Shown piece after piece: positions 27,001 to 37,949 of a stretch of DNA of 64,000 nt. How positions within the stretch are numbered: position 1 is the first letter of the stretch; every line of letters starts with the position of its first letter. Under the pieces are notes generated by a model. It was not told the origin of the DNA. It ran no database searches and was given only the letters and a program-made list of their open reading frames with translations. The DNA is from Larus michahellis (taxonomy: Eukaryota; Chordata; Aves; Charadriiformes; Laridae): assembly GCF_964199755.1 (NCBI RefSeq), contig NC_133901.1, forward strand, positions 24,523,583 to 24,587,582, in the 5' to 3' direction. Both the position numbers and the translations under genes were made by a program.

Positions 27001-30000
27001 CAACAAAATAGCTCAGTGCTCATTAGTGCATTAAATTATTCCAGCACAACTTATTTTAACGTGTATTTTCCAATTTACACTACAACAAAACGCAAAATAA
27101 AACACAGTGTTTTGTTTTTCAGTATGATCTTATTTATGAAACTGTCAACACTGGAATAACGCAGAGTGGAAAGATAAGAACACTGGTTGAAAAGAAATAC
27201 AACTGTCACGCAAAACCAAAGTGCAAACAACTTTAAAACAAAGTACAATTACTAACTGTGTAATTATACGAAGTGAAATAAGGTGATTTCATTATGTTAC
27301 TCATGCATGAAGAAGAGTTTTTACTACGACACATTTCCAGAATCAGAGGAAAAAGTTGTATAAACATGAGTAGATATTTAGGTAGACACGCTTTGAACAT
27401 TAACACAGATAAAAGTCTTTCATTTTGGTTCTTCTGAGGAAAAGAACAAGCAAGACAAAACTGAAGCAGTTACAACCAACCTAAGTCACTAGCCATTATT
27501 ATGATTTAAAGCTATTATTTTCCCTTTCCAGCTTACCTCATGGATGTTTTTAAAAACCCATGACAACTTCATAGAAGTTTGTTGTGTTGAAAAAGTAAGA
27601 AAACTTGGTGCCAAATATCGATCATTCCCAGTCAAGAAATGAAGCACTGTAAAAATAACATGGATTACCTGTTTCAAAAGAAAACAGTTACTTCATTTTT
27701 AATCTCTCCCTTTAAAGGTTTCCAATCAATTATCTTTAAAGGATGACAACAGAGATGAAAGCTGCTGACATGAGATTATATTCAGAAAGCTAAAATTCTG
27801 TTAGAGAATCCTTACACAGGATTTCAACAGATAGTCTTCCCACAACAAATACCACAGCAAAGAGCAGCTGCACTGAGCAAGTCTGTTTTCCTGACTTCTG
27901 CTGGTAGACTGATAGGAACTGCTCCGCATTATGAACACAGGTCACCTATATGAGCACAATGCACGATGTGTTGACAGCGTTAACATATTTCCAATGAAAG
28001 TTCTCCTAGAGTAGACAGGCTCAATCACATTCTACTAGATTAACCAAAATTTAATCGTTAATCAAGTTTCCATTCACAAAAGATCACAGTGGCAAACCCA
28101 AGAATTCAACTTCTTACTGTGAGCGTGCTAGTTAGTTTCCACTTAGAGGAAAAGTAACTTCAGTTTTTCCACTTAGAGCAAATCTTTTCTAAAGTTATGA
28201 AGCACAAGCCATGAGCAGCATAAAATGTACCTTCTATAGATAATCTGAGCAAAGAGCACATTAAAAAAACAAAACACACCAACAAAAAAAAACCCCAAAC
28301 CACTGCCAACCAAGAACTACCTATCCAATAATTATGCTCTAGCAGTGTTAACGTGCAATATTTAACACAACAAAGGGACTAAAGAGTAAGAAAATGAGTG
28401 CTAGACCTACAGATATCTTTCCCCATAATTAGTTACCTTTAGGCTCTTAGTACTGCATTTTTTTTGGTACTATCTTCCATGCTAATCTTGCTCAGTTAAA
28501 TGTTTTTAGGCCATAGCACATCATATTAACATGTTAACAGGAAACTTGCAATATTGCATATATTGCCCTTACTTTTCATAAAAATGAAATGGTTCTAGTA
28601 TGTCCACACAGTATCTAGCTTAGCACAATTTTACCTTCAGCAGAAGGGACTTATTCCAGGAATTCACAAGTTCAGCACTTCTTAAGTCTTGCCAACTTAT
28701 GAAATTATGAAAAGGTTTCCCTGTCCTCCTGAAAAACAGTATTTGAACATCGCCATTTAAAACAACAGGACATACAGTGCCCCAAAAATCCAACATCATT
28801 CAGCATTTCCAATCAGGACACTTAACACTAGGTCAATTCCTAAAACAAGTGCATGTCCTCTGGAGGATTTGAGGAATTAGTAATAGGCATGCAGACATTT
28901 TGAGTATGAGACTTCTTACCAGAATTAAAAAATACGTATGTATTCATCTCTTCCAAAGTATTAAGAACAAACCAAAAAGGACGTACACTTAAAACTGTTC
29001 TAAACTGCTGTAAGGTGTGGCTGTGCAAACACAAGAGAACACGAGTAACTGACATTTGTTGCTTTCAGGTGGTGACTTGACATTTCTACATTCTTCCATG
29101 CAGTTTATGAATACAAATTCATTTTAAACTACACACAATATACATACTTGTGCCATGTAATGAAAGTTGCTCTCTGTGTTGAGATGCCAAGACCAGCAAT
29201 TTGCCTCATGTGAAGTCCCGCAGCTGAAAATCAAAAACAAACCATACCAAAAAAAGCATTTATTAGAAGAAACAAAAAAAATTACAACTTTTCCAATATA
29301 ACTATAAAACCTATGGAATACTTAGGAAATTAATAATTTAAGAGACTATAAATCTCTACAGACTGGCCAACTAAGTGGCTAGAACAGTGAAACATTACAG
29401 AACTGTATTCTACAAAAACATTTGTGTCACACTGGCTCTTTACACCTTCTGAAAAGCCTGTTGATACTTCGACAATCTCAGAGACAGGCAGGCAGGTTAC
29501 GTATGCCTATATAAACAATTAAAATGTGCATTTCACATGGAAGAATGTGAAGGAAAGCACAAACAGAAAAAGCATCTTTATAAAATTATGGAAAGAAATT
29601 CCCCAAAGAAACAAAACTATATTGATTCTATAGGCAGTAAAGAGATTAATGTCAATATGCCATGATTTTTTACATCACTTTGATGATATGTCTCACCTTA
29701 AAAATTATATTCCTTAATCAATCTTTCAAAATTCACAAGACCAAATCTGCTTAAACTATGTATCGCTGAATACAAAGTATACTTCAAATTCAGAAGTATG
29801 AAGATGTAAATTTGGGTATGCACCAATTTTGGTGTTAAACTTTACCTTCAAATAACTGTTACAGTCTTAATACATGTAACGGTAAATAATTAAATACATC
29901 CACAGCTATTTTCAAAGCAGCTCTGTTCAGCTTCCCAAATACTGCCACACATGCTTCCAGAAGCAAAATTATGTGAAAAAAACATACATTAAGAAATGCC

Positions 30001-33000
30001 ACTTAAACGCCAGCCTATTATTTTGTCCAAAGTACTGCTACTCTGAAGGGCGCTCAATCCCACTACTTGACCAAATCACAGGTTAAGTAGGTCCTGCTCA
30101 TGCATGTTCTTATGTTAACTTTCATGAGCAAAGTCACTCATTTGCGTAAGCATATACTGCAGACTTTATGACCGACAGCCTCTGAGTGACAATTACAGAA
30201 GGGGTTTCACAGAGAAAGGGCATGTCTTGCTCTGCTGACCTCTCCACGTGCTTCCGCACCTTCCCTTGCACTGGTCTTTGCATTCATACAGGCAGTGGTA
30301 TCAAGGCCCTTAATCACCTGAAAATTAAATCAGTGCTTTCGCAAGGCTACCTGCTCCAACCGCCTGCACAAGTGCTGATGGGAGCAGGAGCGTATGGGAG
30401 GAGGACCTGAGAGCAAGTGGCTTGAGAACAGCAGTGTTTCTTTTTCAGTAGCAGCTAGGTCTAAACTGAAGGCAAAGCCAGACCAGTACTACAGCAGCTC
30501 ACTACAGATTAGTGGCATGCGTTACTCCTCCCCATCTCCACAACCTGCGTGCTCCCACCACTTTCCCTGTGTCAACTGCCATGCTTTCTAGGGCCCTACG
30601 TGAGTAGAGCTAACTTCCATTAAACAGAAAAAAGTAGAACACAAACACAGACATTTTTCAGCTAAGCTGTCTCCTGGAAGGCTTGAACCAGTACCAGAGG
30701 GAGAGGGAGGGCTGGGACCATGCAGCCAGATGCAGGTTCCACCTTTAGGTAGTACCGAACTACATCAGCTCATGCACTCGTGCACAAACTCACAAGTTTT
30801 AGCTCCACAAGCCCTGTAAACTGAAGTGCTCCTATGCCTTCTTTCTGCTTTCAGCAAGTCATTCCTGCCCCGGTACCACACCCTCTCTTGCGCTGGCACA
30901 AATATTCGTGAAGCTCTGCTGGCACAAACAACTGCACAGGGACTTGACTCAGGAGACTGCTCTGGACTTGAAACAACCCTGTAAAAAGGAGGGTGGGACT
31001 GCTGCTTGTGACAGCAGTGTGGGCTTATGCTCACTTACGTTACACAGGCACTTAAAAACAACTTGCTGACAGCACACACAGCTTGGCCACAAAAAAAAGC
31101 TTCCCCTTTTAAAACTAGCTGAAAAATCTTGCTTCCTGATTTGCCCCACAGAATGGGAGTGGAGGAAACTAGCAAAGTCTTTAGGGGTTGAGGTGGCATC
31201 GCTATTCTTGTGATAGAAAAATTGTGGTTGCTGAGAAAACAGACCAAGAGACCAAAATAATCATCTGCAGCTTACACCTGGTAATGGTTACTTTCCCTGT
31301 CCCCTGGGCTGCCTTCCAAAGGAAGGGACAAGAGCAGTTTTGCCTTGAGCCAGGCTCGGAGGCAGAGCAACACTTGGAGACCAAACTGCAAGAGGAGCTG
31401 AACAGGAGGAGCTGAATGAAAGAGTATGATGCACACACACGACAAGGAGGCTGGGGCACTGCAAGAAAGCGACCTGGGGTGCAGCTGGCAGGTCCATGGC
31501 ATCAGTGTGCCATAGAAGGTGATCCATACTGGATCTGGAGCTGGTATAATGGGAAAGCTGTGGGTGTTGTAGAGAGTAAGCACGTGGCTAGAGCAGCATC
31601 CAGAAAAGGAGGAAAAAAAAAACATCAGAAGTTTGGCAGAAAAGGGAGTTGTGTTTTAGTGCATGGAATAGCAGGAAATTTTAGGCTAAAGTACAAGTAG
31701 AGAAGAACTATAATACAGAAATCATATGGTAAGAACTGTTTGTAGTTTGAATGGGGAAAGTGGGAAGGTCAGGTTGTAATCAAGAGAGTGCAACTATGCA
31801 GCATCCTAACTTCGTTCTCTCATAGACTTACATCCATGCACACACAAAGCGGCAGTAGAATAGCAGGGAAACAGAGGAGGAAACAAGCCTACTCTCTGTT
31901 TGTACACAGAGGCATCTGGAGGAAGGAAGACATACACTAGGGAAGGATACATGTACACAAAGCCGGAGCAACAAGGAGCTGTCACCAACATGTAAATCAA
32001 CTATGAACACTGCTTCTGGTTCTACTTCAATCCTCAGCTGGCCCCACAAAAAAAAGGGATTTACATAATGATCAAATAGGCCTTAAAGTATGCTGTAAAC
32101 CTGTGCTGTTATGAATTTTCAATACTTCTTTTTAAATAAACAAAAATAACCTTATTACCTAATTAACTAACTTTACTAATTTTGATGAATAATCTATTAC
32201 TTTTTCAAACTTTATAAGCCATTACCTTGTACAGCCTCTTTTATTACACCAACAAACTGACTCCACAGCACTTCAGGATCTAATTCAACCCAGCCAGGAC
32301 GAGGATAAAGCGATTCCACCTGTTAATGGAAGATACACAGCATCATTATGATTCCTAGTTCACAGAAACGTGCATTCTTGTGAAAGTTTATGCAAATAAG
32401 TTCGGGTTTGCCTTTTTTTTTTTTGTTCTTAATTTTCTGAATGTACTGCAACAGACAAAACAACAGTGTTCGTCACTTTTAGAACATAGTTGAAAGCGGG
32501 TGTGTGATCTCTAGAAGGCTTCCTCAGTTCAGAGAGAATAAAGAAGCCCAAACCCCAAGGAACAGGGAAACCCATAAACCCCCTCTGAGGCTCCAAACTG
32601 GAACCCAGGTTTCCCAGAGAGCCTTTTGGCTGCACTGCTAAACTCGGACACTGATGCCCCCGAGCAGCTCACCGGCAGCACAGCACAGCAAACCTGGGAG
32701 CATCTGCCAGCCGGGTGCCCAGTGAAGGGTCAGCTCCACTGAGGGGAACATCCCCCTCCGCCTCTGAAAACCCACCAGGTGTCTTACACTTCCCCTCACC
32801 GCAATCTTTTCACTGCAACAGCTAACAACAAAAAAGTTAATTCTGGAGATTGTCTTGATCCCAAAATCAAGAGCCATAGAAACCAAAAGCAGCCTGAAAC
32901 TCACATTCCAAAGTTATCATTATTTTTTTTTCTTTTACACAGCGCATAATGGGACGTGTGTAAATGCAAGCCCTACTCAAGCCTCCGCTATGCCCTAGCT

Positions 33001-33559
33001 AACAAAAGTCGTTTTCTTCGGAGAGGGATTAGTCAGGGAGCGACTTACGCCAAGGTAACAGGGCCCACCGGGCGGCAGCAAACGCCGAGAGGCGAATGGG
33101 GAGCACAATGGCGGTGTCCCCGCGGGGCTCACCGCCGGCCTGGGGGGCTCGTTTCACCCCGGCCGCTCGGGGGGCCCTGGGGAAGCCGCCGCCCCCCACG
33201 GCTCAGGGGGTGCCCAGGCGCCGAGAAAAGCCCGGGTGAGCCCCGACCCGCCGCCCGCTGGGACCCGCACGGCTCCGGGACCCGCGGGTCGAAACCGCCC
33301 GGCGCTCGGGGGAGCGCGGGCACGCCCGGCCCCGGCTCGACAGCGCCCTGAGGCGAACGCCACCTCAGGCTGCCCCTCGCCCGCCCGGTCCCGGCGAGGC
33401 CGCCGCCCTCCGCGGACTCACCTTCCTACAGCTGGAGCCTCTGACCGCGGCCGCCCAGTCGTAGACGTGGCACTTCACCACCGTGCTGCCCACGTCCACC
33501 CCCACCACGTACCGCCCGGGGGCCGCGCTACCGCCGCTCTCCTGCTGCCCGCACGGCAT
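8941..33559 (-). CDS. GK5: GK5, glycerol kinase 5 (FGGY carbohydrate kinase), complete, 16 coding exons
   Basis: Putative ATP-dependent glycerol (or related polyol) kinase. Exons from high to low coordinate: 33422-33559, 32226-32319, 29148-29223, 28635-28728, 27537-27668, 26059-26134, 25307-25368, 25148-25221, 24751-24811, 23452-23578, 20101-20205, 18699-18784, 14650-14753, 13341-13400, 10393-10526, 8941-9077. They sum to 1,560 nt, 519 residues plus TAG, close to the roughly 529 of human GK5, and all phases join. Seen in the protein: N-terminal phosphate motif GVDVGST (about residues 20-26), GLGISTQRATF and ISWQDLR (substrate region), ATDYSNAS with the likely catalytic base Asp near 210, ADQQSAMFGE, MGTGGFWNVNTG (second phosphate loop), and RADGGVSNNSFVMQM (adenosine motif). 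The first ATG of exon 1 lies in a CpG island, with G at -3. Odd: S-G-L-x-A-P of the family is reduced at the exon 12/13 junction, leaving the protein about three residues shorter there. Exact substrate is not shown by sequence. Confidence 0.96.
10393..10526 (-). CDS. GK5: GK5 coding exon 15
   Basis: Acceptor CCCTATAG, donor GTATGT. It carries ADGGVSNNSFVMQMTSDL, the conserved glycine-rich adenosine-binding motif of FGGY kinases, and SSLGAAFLAGLAS. Residues about 430-475. Confidence 0.96.
13341..13400 (-). CDS. GK5: GK5 coding exon 14
   Basis: A 60-nt exon between TTTAAAG and GTAAGT. It encodes NKQLYDIIVKTVRLPLQTI, a helical segment preceding the adenosine motif. Too short for a simple open-frame scan; placed by homology and phase. 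Confidence 0.93.
14650..14753 (-). CDS. GK5: GK5 coding exon 13
   Basis: Acceptor TTTCTGCAG|ATT, donor GTACTG. It begins ISVNDPYLCASFMGL and ends HLVRAILESVAF, well conserved in FGGY kinases. No other AG in the upstream 20 bases can add residues, so the shortened junction with exon 12 looks real. Confidence 0.94.
15322..15351. repeat. 12-bp perfect inverted repeat, 6-nt loop
   Basis: AATATTTTGTGA (15322-15333), loop GCTTTT, then TCACAAAATATT (15340-15351). Lies in GK5 intron 12. Confidence 0.9.
18699..18784 (-). CDS. GK5: GK5 coding exon 12
   Basis: Acceptor TTTACAG|AT, donor GTAAAA. It encodes LFTNVDETEKMARSIVDSQG and GVCFVPGFQ. The human protein continues SFSGL here; this exon ends at GFQ instead. 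Confidence 0.93.
20101..20205 (-). CDS. GK5: GK5 coding exon 11
   Basis: Acceptor AATTTAG|GT, donor GTAAGT. It encodes GLYPLIGWKIGEEVVYLTEG, the strand following the second phosphate loop, and ends IRWAQDI. Residues about 312-347. Confidence 0.95.
23452..23578 (-). CDS. GK5: GK5 coding exon 10
   Basis: Acceptor CGGCAG|GTA, donor GTAAGA. It contains VADQQSAMFGECCF and VKLTMGTGGFWNVNTG, the FGGY signature region and the second phosphate-binding loop. Residues 270-312. Confidence 0.96.
24751..24811 (-). CDS. GK5: GK5 coding exon 9
   Basis: A 61-nt exon, acceptor TTTCAAG|C, donor GTGAGT. It encodes FNFGSADSEIFGVPIPIMAV, matching the GVPIPI segment of vertebrate GK5. Confidence 0.94.
25148..25221 (-). 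CDS. GK5: GK5 coding exon 8
   Basis: Acceptor TATTTCAG|AAA, donor GTAACT. It encodes KCWNPTLCNLLSIPMSIYPP then VKDT, matching the CW...SIP...LPPV.DT segment of GK5. Confidence 0.94.
25307..25368 (-). CDS. GK5: GK5 coding exon 7 (catalytic Asp)
   Basis: A 62-nt exon with donor GTATGT. It encodes GSVYATDYSNASATGVFEPF then T. By analogy with bacterial glycerol kinase, the Asp of ATDYSNAS (about residue 210) is the catalytic base. Confidence 0.94.
26059..26134 (-). CDS. GK5: GK5 coding exon 6
   Basis: Acceptor GTTCCCAG|GCT, donor GTGAAT. It encodes AEEAARKNNCCFGTVDTWLL then YRLTK. The 3' splice site follows a (UG)10 tract. At 76 nt, skipping this exon would shift the frame just before the catalytic Asp. 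Confidence 0.95.
26149..26175. repeat. (AC)10 microsatellite plus A7, intronic beside GK5 exon 6
   Basis: Ten AC units at 26149-26168 then seven A. In GK5 RNA sense this reads U7(UG)10, ending about 15 nt before exon 6, inside the polypyrimidine region. Confidence 0.95.
27537..27668 (-). CDS. GK5: GK5 coding exon 5
   Basis: Acceptor GAAACAG|GTA, donor GTAAGC. It encodes VIHVIFTVLHFLTG...LTFSTQQTSMKLSWVF, matching the VLHF..., TFTTQQTS and W segments of human GK5. Residues 135-178. Confidence 0.94.
28635..28728 (-). CDS. GK5: GK5 coding exon 4
   Basis: Acceptor TTTTCAG|GAGG, donor GTAAAA. It encodes RTGKPFHNFISWQDLRSAEL, equivalent to the TGKPxxNxIxWQDxR substrate-binding segment of glycerol kinases. 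Residues 103-134. Confidence 0.96.
29148..29223 (-). CDS. GK5: GK5 coding exon 3
   Basis: Acceptor TTTTCAG|CTG, donor GTATGT. It encodes AAGLHMRQIAGLGISTQRAT then FITWH, matching the GxxxQR motif of the kinase core. Confidence 0.95.
30180..31700. other. GC-elevated stretch within GK5 intron 2, origin unknown
   Basis: Base composition is richer in GC than neighbouring intron sequence, and several unrelated open frames of 60-117 codons occur on both strands, some without ATG. No splice-compatible coding pattern, no repeat family and no terminal repeats were recognised. It could be an old inserted element or just a local composition change. Confidence 0.3.
32226..32319 (-). CDS. GK5: GK5 coding exon 2
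   Basis: Acceptor TTAACAG|GTG, donor GTAATG. It encodes VESLYPRPGWVELDPEVLWS then QFVGVIKEAVQ, matching the YPxxGWVExDPxxxW motif of FGGY kinases. Residues 47-78. Confidence 0.96.
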
Positions 33560-33860
33560 CGCGGAGTGCGGCGGGGCGGCCGCCGCCCGCCAGAAAACCA
33601 CCGCCCCGCCGCGGGGTGGGCGCCCGGCCGGCCTATGGGCGCGGGGAGCGCGGCGGCCGGGGGCGGGCCTCGGCACCGCCTCCACAGGCCGCGGCCTGGC
33701 AGCGCGGCAGCAGCTGCGGCCGCGGGGCGGAGAGGGCGACGGGCGGGCGGCCCCTGGGCCTGGTGGGGCCGGTGGCACCTGCGGCCTCACGGAGGAGAAA
33801 GAGGGGGGGGCGGGTTTCCCGGCAGCGACGGCGCCTGCTGAGGGCCCTCAGGGCAAAACC
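33050..33860. promoter_or_regulatory. GK5: CpG island, GK5 promoter and first exon
   Basis: A dense CpG stretch centred on GK5 exon 1. No TATA box was seen upstream of the first ATG in GK5 sense. The transcription start is probably between about 33,580 and 33,850, typical of a dispersed CpG-island start. Confidence 0.8.
33422..33559 (-). CDS. GK5: GK5 coding exon 1 with start codon
   Basis: ATG at 33557-33559 with G at -3 and C at +4. It encodes MPCGQQESGGSAAPGRYVVG then VDVGSTVVKCHVYDW. The donor is AGGAAG|GTGAGT. It holds the first phosphate-binding motif (DVGST). The frame stays open upstream to about 33,790 but contains no in-frame ATG there. Confidence 0.93.
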
Positions 33861-35520
33861 ACCGAACCAAAACTTATTTACTCTGTGCAGTTTCTATATA
33901 ACTTTAGCGAATACTCGTAAAAGGCTTTTAAACACCAAAACGTTAAAGCGTTTCTACAAGACAGAACTGGAATGTTTGTCACAGTACCAGTGCTGCCTCA
34001 GAGCCACCATCCCACCGAAAGCCCGTTCTCCATCCAGCCGTACCGCACAAGAGTCTTGAGCCGCGTGGGTCTGGGAACAACCAACATCGAGTGTGGTTTG
34101 CTGACAGCATATCACAGGAAATGTGCCTTAAGAACCTCACGCAGCATATATTGAGGCAACAAATGAATCAGATCCTTTCAAAACTCTCGCACTTGATCCC
34201 AAACGCAACATCCCCATTACTCCCACTATTCGCTGTATTTACTCACTGTCATACATATTACACATGACTAGCAAAAGCGCTGCTGATGGAGGCTGCTGAA
34301 TATACTGAATATCTTGAATCCCAGGGATGAAAAGAGGTCTGAGTGGAGGTACAAGGGACAAGAACACATAACACGAATTAAATCAAAGCTGTAATCAAAC
34401 TGTCCCCTAGTTGAAAGTCCAGGATTTGACACTGAAAAGTAGCGAGTGTCAGTGAACAAATTACAGGTAATTATAAGAAATCTTCATCTGCAGCAATTCT
34501 CTTGTGCCATCATTCTCCTTCAGAGAGGGAGCCACGATTAAAATTACTGTTGGAACAGAGTTAGTGACAGCCCTGTCCCCATATCGCCCTTAGATGGGGT
34601 GGTGGTTTTTAAACAGGAATGACCAGAAACACTCTTAAGTTAAGCAGTAAGTTTTGGGATGCTCATCCCCAAACTACTATCAGTAGAATCTCATTTTAAC
34701 CCCGATTTAATTAGAAGAATTTGTCAATTCGTTTTAACTCCTCATTTAATTAGAGCAGGAAAAGCAAAAGATACAGAGAGAGTATTTTCCCCTTGCACTT
34801 CTGTTTGTCCCCTCTTGCAAAAAATTGCATTATGAACAATGAAAGGATATTATGTGGGATAACAGCCTGATGTTATTGGATCTTTAAACCAGGAAAGTGA
34901 AAGCTGCATAAGGAGAGGTGCCCCCCTCGCCCGGGCAGCCACAGAGGTCACTGGGACAAAGGTTCGAATCACGGGGCTCCGAAGGCATGTGAAAGAGAAA
35001 GCCAAGGAATGGCTGCTTTAACTCTCCTCCCAAAGGAACGACTCATTAAGAAGTCATCATCTCTTTGACTTTTATATTCTCTTTGACTACAACTTGACAA
35101 GTTATAATCTCTTGACATACAGCTAACAGATGTATGTCAGAGAAAGGTATGAAGTACTTCATATCCGATTCAGACTATTTTTCTTCAAAGCAATTCAATT
35201 ATTCTGTTAGTTTCGGTAAATAATAATTATTTAGAACTCCTGAAGAAAGCTCCCAAAATAAGACTCAACATGTGTAACTGGTGTAAAAAGACAAAAACTT
35301 CTCCAAACATTCAAAAACTAAGAAGCCTTAAGTAAAATTGGGAAAATGCATCGAGACATCTTTCATCTTTTTACAGTATCAATACAAGCGGGGCCCATCT
35401 CATTGTAAGATGAAACAAAACTTCCAAAAGAAAATGGAGGTACAGGTTACTTTTTTCTTCTAGAAGCTCTTAATGTAATAAATACATACCCGTTCTATAG
35501 CATGGAAGTTACCATAAGCT

Positions 35521-35556
35521 GATTTCTTTATGCAAACCGATTTCTTTATGCAAATC
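35521..35556. repeat. 18-bp direct tandem pair with octamer-like motifs
   Basis: GATTTCTTTATGCAAACC (35521-35538) is followed directly by GATTTCTTTATGCAAATC (35539-35556), one mismatch. Each copy contains ATGCAAAC or ATGCAAAT; the second is a perfect POU octamer. It lies about 1.7 kb upstream of the GK5 CpG island. Confidence 0.85.
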
Positions 35557-37911
35557 TTAAACTCTGTTTAAAATGTTAATAAGAGCTTAGATGCATCTTG
35601 AAAAGGAACACCAAATGTATGTTGGAAAAAGATAACGTGAACCAACTTGCATAGTTGCAGTCCATGCGTAAATCTCAGTTATACAGCATGTATTTAAATT
35701 GCTCAATTGATGAGAGGCTTATGAAATACAAATTTTATATTATTGTTCTGTTTGCAATGTGATAAAAACAATGCAACAAAGGAGGCAAGAGGTTTTCAGA
35801 CATGCATAGCTTGTCCATACATGACTTACCTGACATTAGCTAATGTTATTTTGTCATAAATAATATAATTCCCACCCAGGCACTCTTTGTATACCCAAAA
35901 CCTCTGTCACCCTCAGAGAAAAATCTTATCACCAACATGGGTAAAAATCCCAAGTTCATCTTAGCACAGACCAGAAACATTCAATTAAAAGTGAAGATGT
36001 ACCGACACCCCCCAAAGGCTGATAACCAGCCTGTGTAACCTCTGCTACCACCCTCGTCTTCCCGTTGGAGTGGGAGCGTGCACGTGCCACTTCCACTGCT
36101 CAGGAGGCAGAGAATTCACACACCTGGGGTCACATACCCATTAACGCAGCAGCCACGTCCCATGCTTCTGCATCTTCTCTGCTGAAATCCTCAGTTTCCT
36201 TTGTCTCTGGAAAGCATGACTGGTCTTATCTTTTCCTGGAATATCAAACCAAATGAAGGAGTGGAGGCACTCCAGGGACTTGGATCAATGCTGTAGCAAA
36301 GGAAAGGAGTTATTATGAAGTAAAACCAACCAAATGGCAGAACATCAGGGACAAGATCATCCATCACTGGCAGAAATGGCAAAACCCACACCACAAGTAG
36401 TTCATATTGAATATTTATAAGCAATGTCACCACGTTCAGCATGTTTCAGTCAGCAATAAGTACACTTTAGAGGATGCCAAGCAAGAGGGGTTTGCCCCAG
36501 TTATCCAGGTTAAAACAGGCCTTGAGAGATGGGGGTGCTACAGACCCAGCAGACCTAATAACTAGAAAGAAAACATTATATTGATATTTTCTAGCACCAG
36601 ATTATTAATTAAAATTTCCAATTTATTAATTAAACTGTATTTGGAATAGGTAACTTATTTTTTCTTTCAAATAGAAGTATTCTCAGGTACATTTCTGTGG
36701 TGCGACCGATACATAGGAGCCTCTTTGCTCACCCCAGGCTTCCAGTAAGGATCAAACTTGCCACTGGCAGTGCTAACAGGATTCCAGCTACTGGAATCTA
36801 GGACAGCAAGACCCAAAACTTCGAATGCATGTTTTCCTCTTTAACTTCCCTTCCTTAGCCATATTTTGTCAAGATGCGTCTACCCTTCTGCTGCCTCATC
36901 AAGCTCTAATTTACCATTTTAACTACTTCCCTAGCTCTACCATTTTAACAAGTTTTAACATTATGAAAGCATTGACCTCAGAGTCCTTTGTCAGTTTGCA
37001 TTCAAATAAGAAAGAGCCCACTGATTTCTGTTGCTCCATTGGTTGGTGCAGCCCACACACGTCATTCATTAAGCCTTGCCTAAAAACTTAACAGACAGCC
37101 CAAAATGAAAGTGATGACCTTTTGGCAAATTTTGCTGCAATAATTTACCATATGACCATTCTCAGCAGTTCCTCCTGTACTCCTGCCAGAATTTACCACT
37201 CTCCTTGAAGTCGACAGAACCACGTACAATGACATCAGTTAATCTAGCATTTTAGCTCCAGGGGTGATATGAGTTTTAGGCAGCAATGGGATGTTTCTTA
37301 AGCAGTTCCATTCTTGCTAAATCATCCCGCCCTCACACTGCGAACTGTTGTACCAACACAGCTGTTCTCGTGGCTCCACGGCAAACTATCAGGCTGAAAA
37401 ATAACATGGGGGAGAGTTTCAATCAGATTAATTCCTTGATATGGTTCATAATGTGGCGATAGAGTTTGGCACGATCCAGTGGGAACAAGTAATAGGAGAC
37501 TGGTTAAGCCAGCATTTTCACTAGAGAATTGCACATCAAAACTGTGCCCACATACGTGAGATTTCGCATCGTGCCTGAGGTACAAGCAGTCCTTCCCTTC
37601 TGCCAGCTCTGTGACAGAGGTAACCTTTGACAGAGAATGAGGTGGACTTTAGGACAACCACGTTTTAAGCCAAGAATTTATTTACCAAAACAAGTGAAGT
37701 GAAAACTGGCATACGTATTCTGTTAATGTTTCATTATTTGCCCATGCTTTTAACCCACACCACATAAGAACTACATTCAGAGATGTGCAATGTGTATATA
37801 CAAGAAAATGTCCATCATCCTCTGGATGTCTCTTGAGGAATTATGATGTGAACTAAAAATGACATAACTATGAACAGCTTTGCGAAAATAAAGAGATTGA
37901 GTCCCAAACCC

Positions 37912-37949
<38 letters not shown>
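37912..37949. repeat. compound (AT)7(TG)n microsatellite
   Basis: Alternating AT at 37912-37925 runs into TG repeats to 37949, followed by an ACATACACATG tail. Intergenic simple repeat. Confidence 0.95.

Noticed and set aside
33236..34059. Plus-strand open frames across the GK5 CpG island (up to 201 codons)
   Set aside because: They are antisense shadows of GK5 exon 1 and its GC-rich surroundings, without conserved motifs.
34961..34978. GGTTCGAATC, resembling a tRNA gene B box
   Set aside because: No A box at the right distance upstream, no cloverleaf and no terminator T run. A chance match or a very old tRNA-derived relic.
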